From the NCBI GenBank assembly GCA_015067185.1, contig SVMZ01000014.1, positions 1 through 63,275 on the forward strand: a DNA stretch of 63,275 bases. Reading direction: 5' to 3'. Shown piece after piece: positions 62,661-63,275 of the stretch. How positions within the stretch are numbered: position 1 is the first letter of the stretch; each line of letters starts with the position of its first letter. Source of the DNA: Oscillospiraceae bacterium (lineage in GTDB: Bacteria > Bacillota > Clostridia > Oscillospirales > Ruminococcaceae). Made by a program: the position numbers and the translations under genes. The notes beneath the pieces are model-generated. The model saw only the letters and a list, made by a program, of their open reading frames with translations. It was not told the origin of the DNA and searched no databases.

Positions 62661-63081
62661 TTATTATCCTCCTTCCTTTAGTTGCAAGCCACTCTCAACC
62701 ATTCCTTTTTGCGTTTTCATCCGTGTGTTGCAAAAGTGTTGCAGAAGCATTTCTCTAAATTGCATAAATGCCCGAAAGCCCTATATTTGCAAGGGTTTTC
62801 GGGCACTTGTTAGCCAGTAGATATTATTCCCACTCGTTGCAGGGACCTGCGCCTTAAACAATTTTGTTTAGAAGATATTGTGCCTGCTGTTCTGATTATT
62901 TTGATTGCCCATATTATTATAGCTGTACGATGGATGCTTATCAAAATCTTATCAGCGGTGATAAACGGTCAAAGATCACACAAGGTAATTGTTCCGGATG
63001 GCTGTTACCTTGGTGTAAATACTATACTCAAAATAGACCTAAAAATCAAGATGAGGTCTCACTCATTTTGTGATCCTAATT
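62661..63081. other. Gene-poor stretch with a hairpin and a guaA-end-like sequence
   Basis: A hairpin GCCCGAAAGCCCT / AGGGTTTTCGGGC lies at 62768-62806. Just beyond it, TATTATTCCCACTC (62822-62835) reads on the minus strand as GAGTGGGAATAA, the typical last codons of guaA (E-W-E-stop), a well-known integration site of conjugative elements. Two plus-strand frames in 62860-63120 have no ribosome site and I do not support them. Confidence 0.5.
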
Positions 63082-63275
63082 CTATATTCCATACACCAAC
63101 ATACCCGCTACTGCCGAAATGACAATCAGCAAAATCGGCGACAGCTTTTTCTTTGCAAAATGCTTATATCCAAACATTGAAGCTACCAAAAGTGCAGTAA
63201 TGATGATTGACTGCATATTTACTTTGATTGCAGAGATTGTACCAAAACAATTTCCCAATACCATATAATACCAGT
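63082..63275 (-). CDS. Chromate transporter (ChrA-type), C-terminal end, partial
   Basis: The frame is open to the window edge and ends at 63082. The last helix and tail, HFAKKKLSPILLIVISAVAGMLVYGI, match the C-terminus of short ChrA-type half transporters, which move chromate or sulfate-like anions. Only about 64 residues are in the window, so the assignment rests on this tail. Confidence 0.6.
   Translation of the reverse strand, partial: WYYMVLGNCFGTISAIKVNMQSIIITALLVASMFGYKHFAKKKLSPILLIVISAVAGMLVYGI

Noticed and set aside
62864..63122. Two overlapping plus-strand frames near the right edge
   Set aside because: One looks Cys/Tyr-rich, the other hydrophobic, but neither has a ribosome site or recognisable family, and they exclude each other.

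Overview
The window reads as chromosome of an anaerobic, low-to-moderate GC Gram-positive gut-type bacterium of the class Clostridia (Oscillospiraceae/Lachnospiraceae-like). This is an inference from gene content: strong GGAGG ribosome sites, TTGACA/17/TATAAT promoters, two glycyl radical enzymes with their activases (one of them pyruvate formate-lyase), an Fe-S serine dehydratase, an anaerobic sulfatase-maturase-like radical SAM enzyme, LplB/LplC-type sugar permeases without a local ATPase, FemAB proteins and DUF4358. No rRNA, tRNA or CRISPR array was seen.

Layout. 1-4.4 kb: a carbohydrate ABC importer (two permeases, one lipoprotein) preceded by three copies of a 19-bp repeat. 4.4-11.2 kb: an Smr-domain protein with a DUF3810 membrane metallopeptidase-like protein, a LysR regulator, a DUF1508 protein, a sodium/solute symporter and an SGNH hydrolase. 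11.4-17.4 kb: cysteine synthase with an AEC transporter, a PHP phosphatase, the radical SAM/SPASM enzyme (apparent CTG start) and Xaa-Pro aminopeptidase. 17.5-23.5 kb: an AraC regulator divergent from a five-gene catabolic operon (tandem amidohydrolase, AtuA-family, DUF4387, and two fumarase/tartrate-dehydratase-like subunits) whose substrate is unknown. 23.6-31.2 kb, minus strand: methyltransferase, lipase and MarR, then a sulfite reductase-like protein fused to a flavoprotein remnant, a structured RNA, a FecBCD-type importer and a siroheme-synthesis dehydrogenase.

31.4-39 kb: a P-loop ATPase, a GH20-like protein, a URO-D-fold protein, and an AraC regulator divergent from an unassigned glycyl radical enzyme (GCYE active site) with its activase. 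39-48.6 kb: a DUF4358 lipoprotein, two FemAB ligases, fused L-serine dehydratase, a GyrI-like protein, an aminotransferase/M29-like peptidase pair, and an SDR translationally coupled to a VUT transporter under a preQ1-I riboswitch. 48.9-61 kb: MATE exporter, pflB-pflA, an alpha-toroid glycan enzyme, a sugar isomerase/isomerase/Gfo-Idh operon, fragments of a mobile element, a YgjV-like protein and a third isomerase. 61-63.3 kb: a carbon-nitrogen hydrolase, further mobile-element debris, and the end of a chromate transporter cut by the window edge.

The strongest candidates for undescribed biology are the unassigned glycyl radical enzyme module, the AraC/amidohydrolase/AtuA/dehydratase operon, the truncated-flavoprotein sulfite reductase with its downstream folded RNA and importer, and the SDR placed under queuosine-precursor control.
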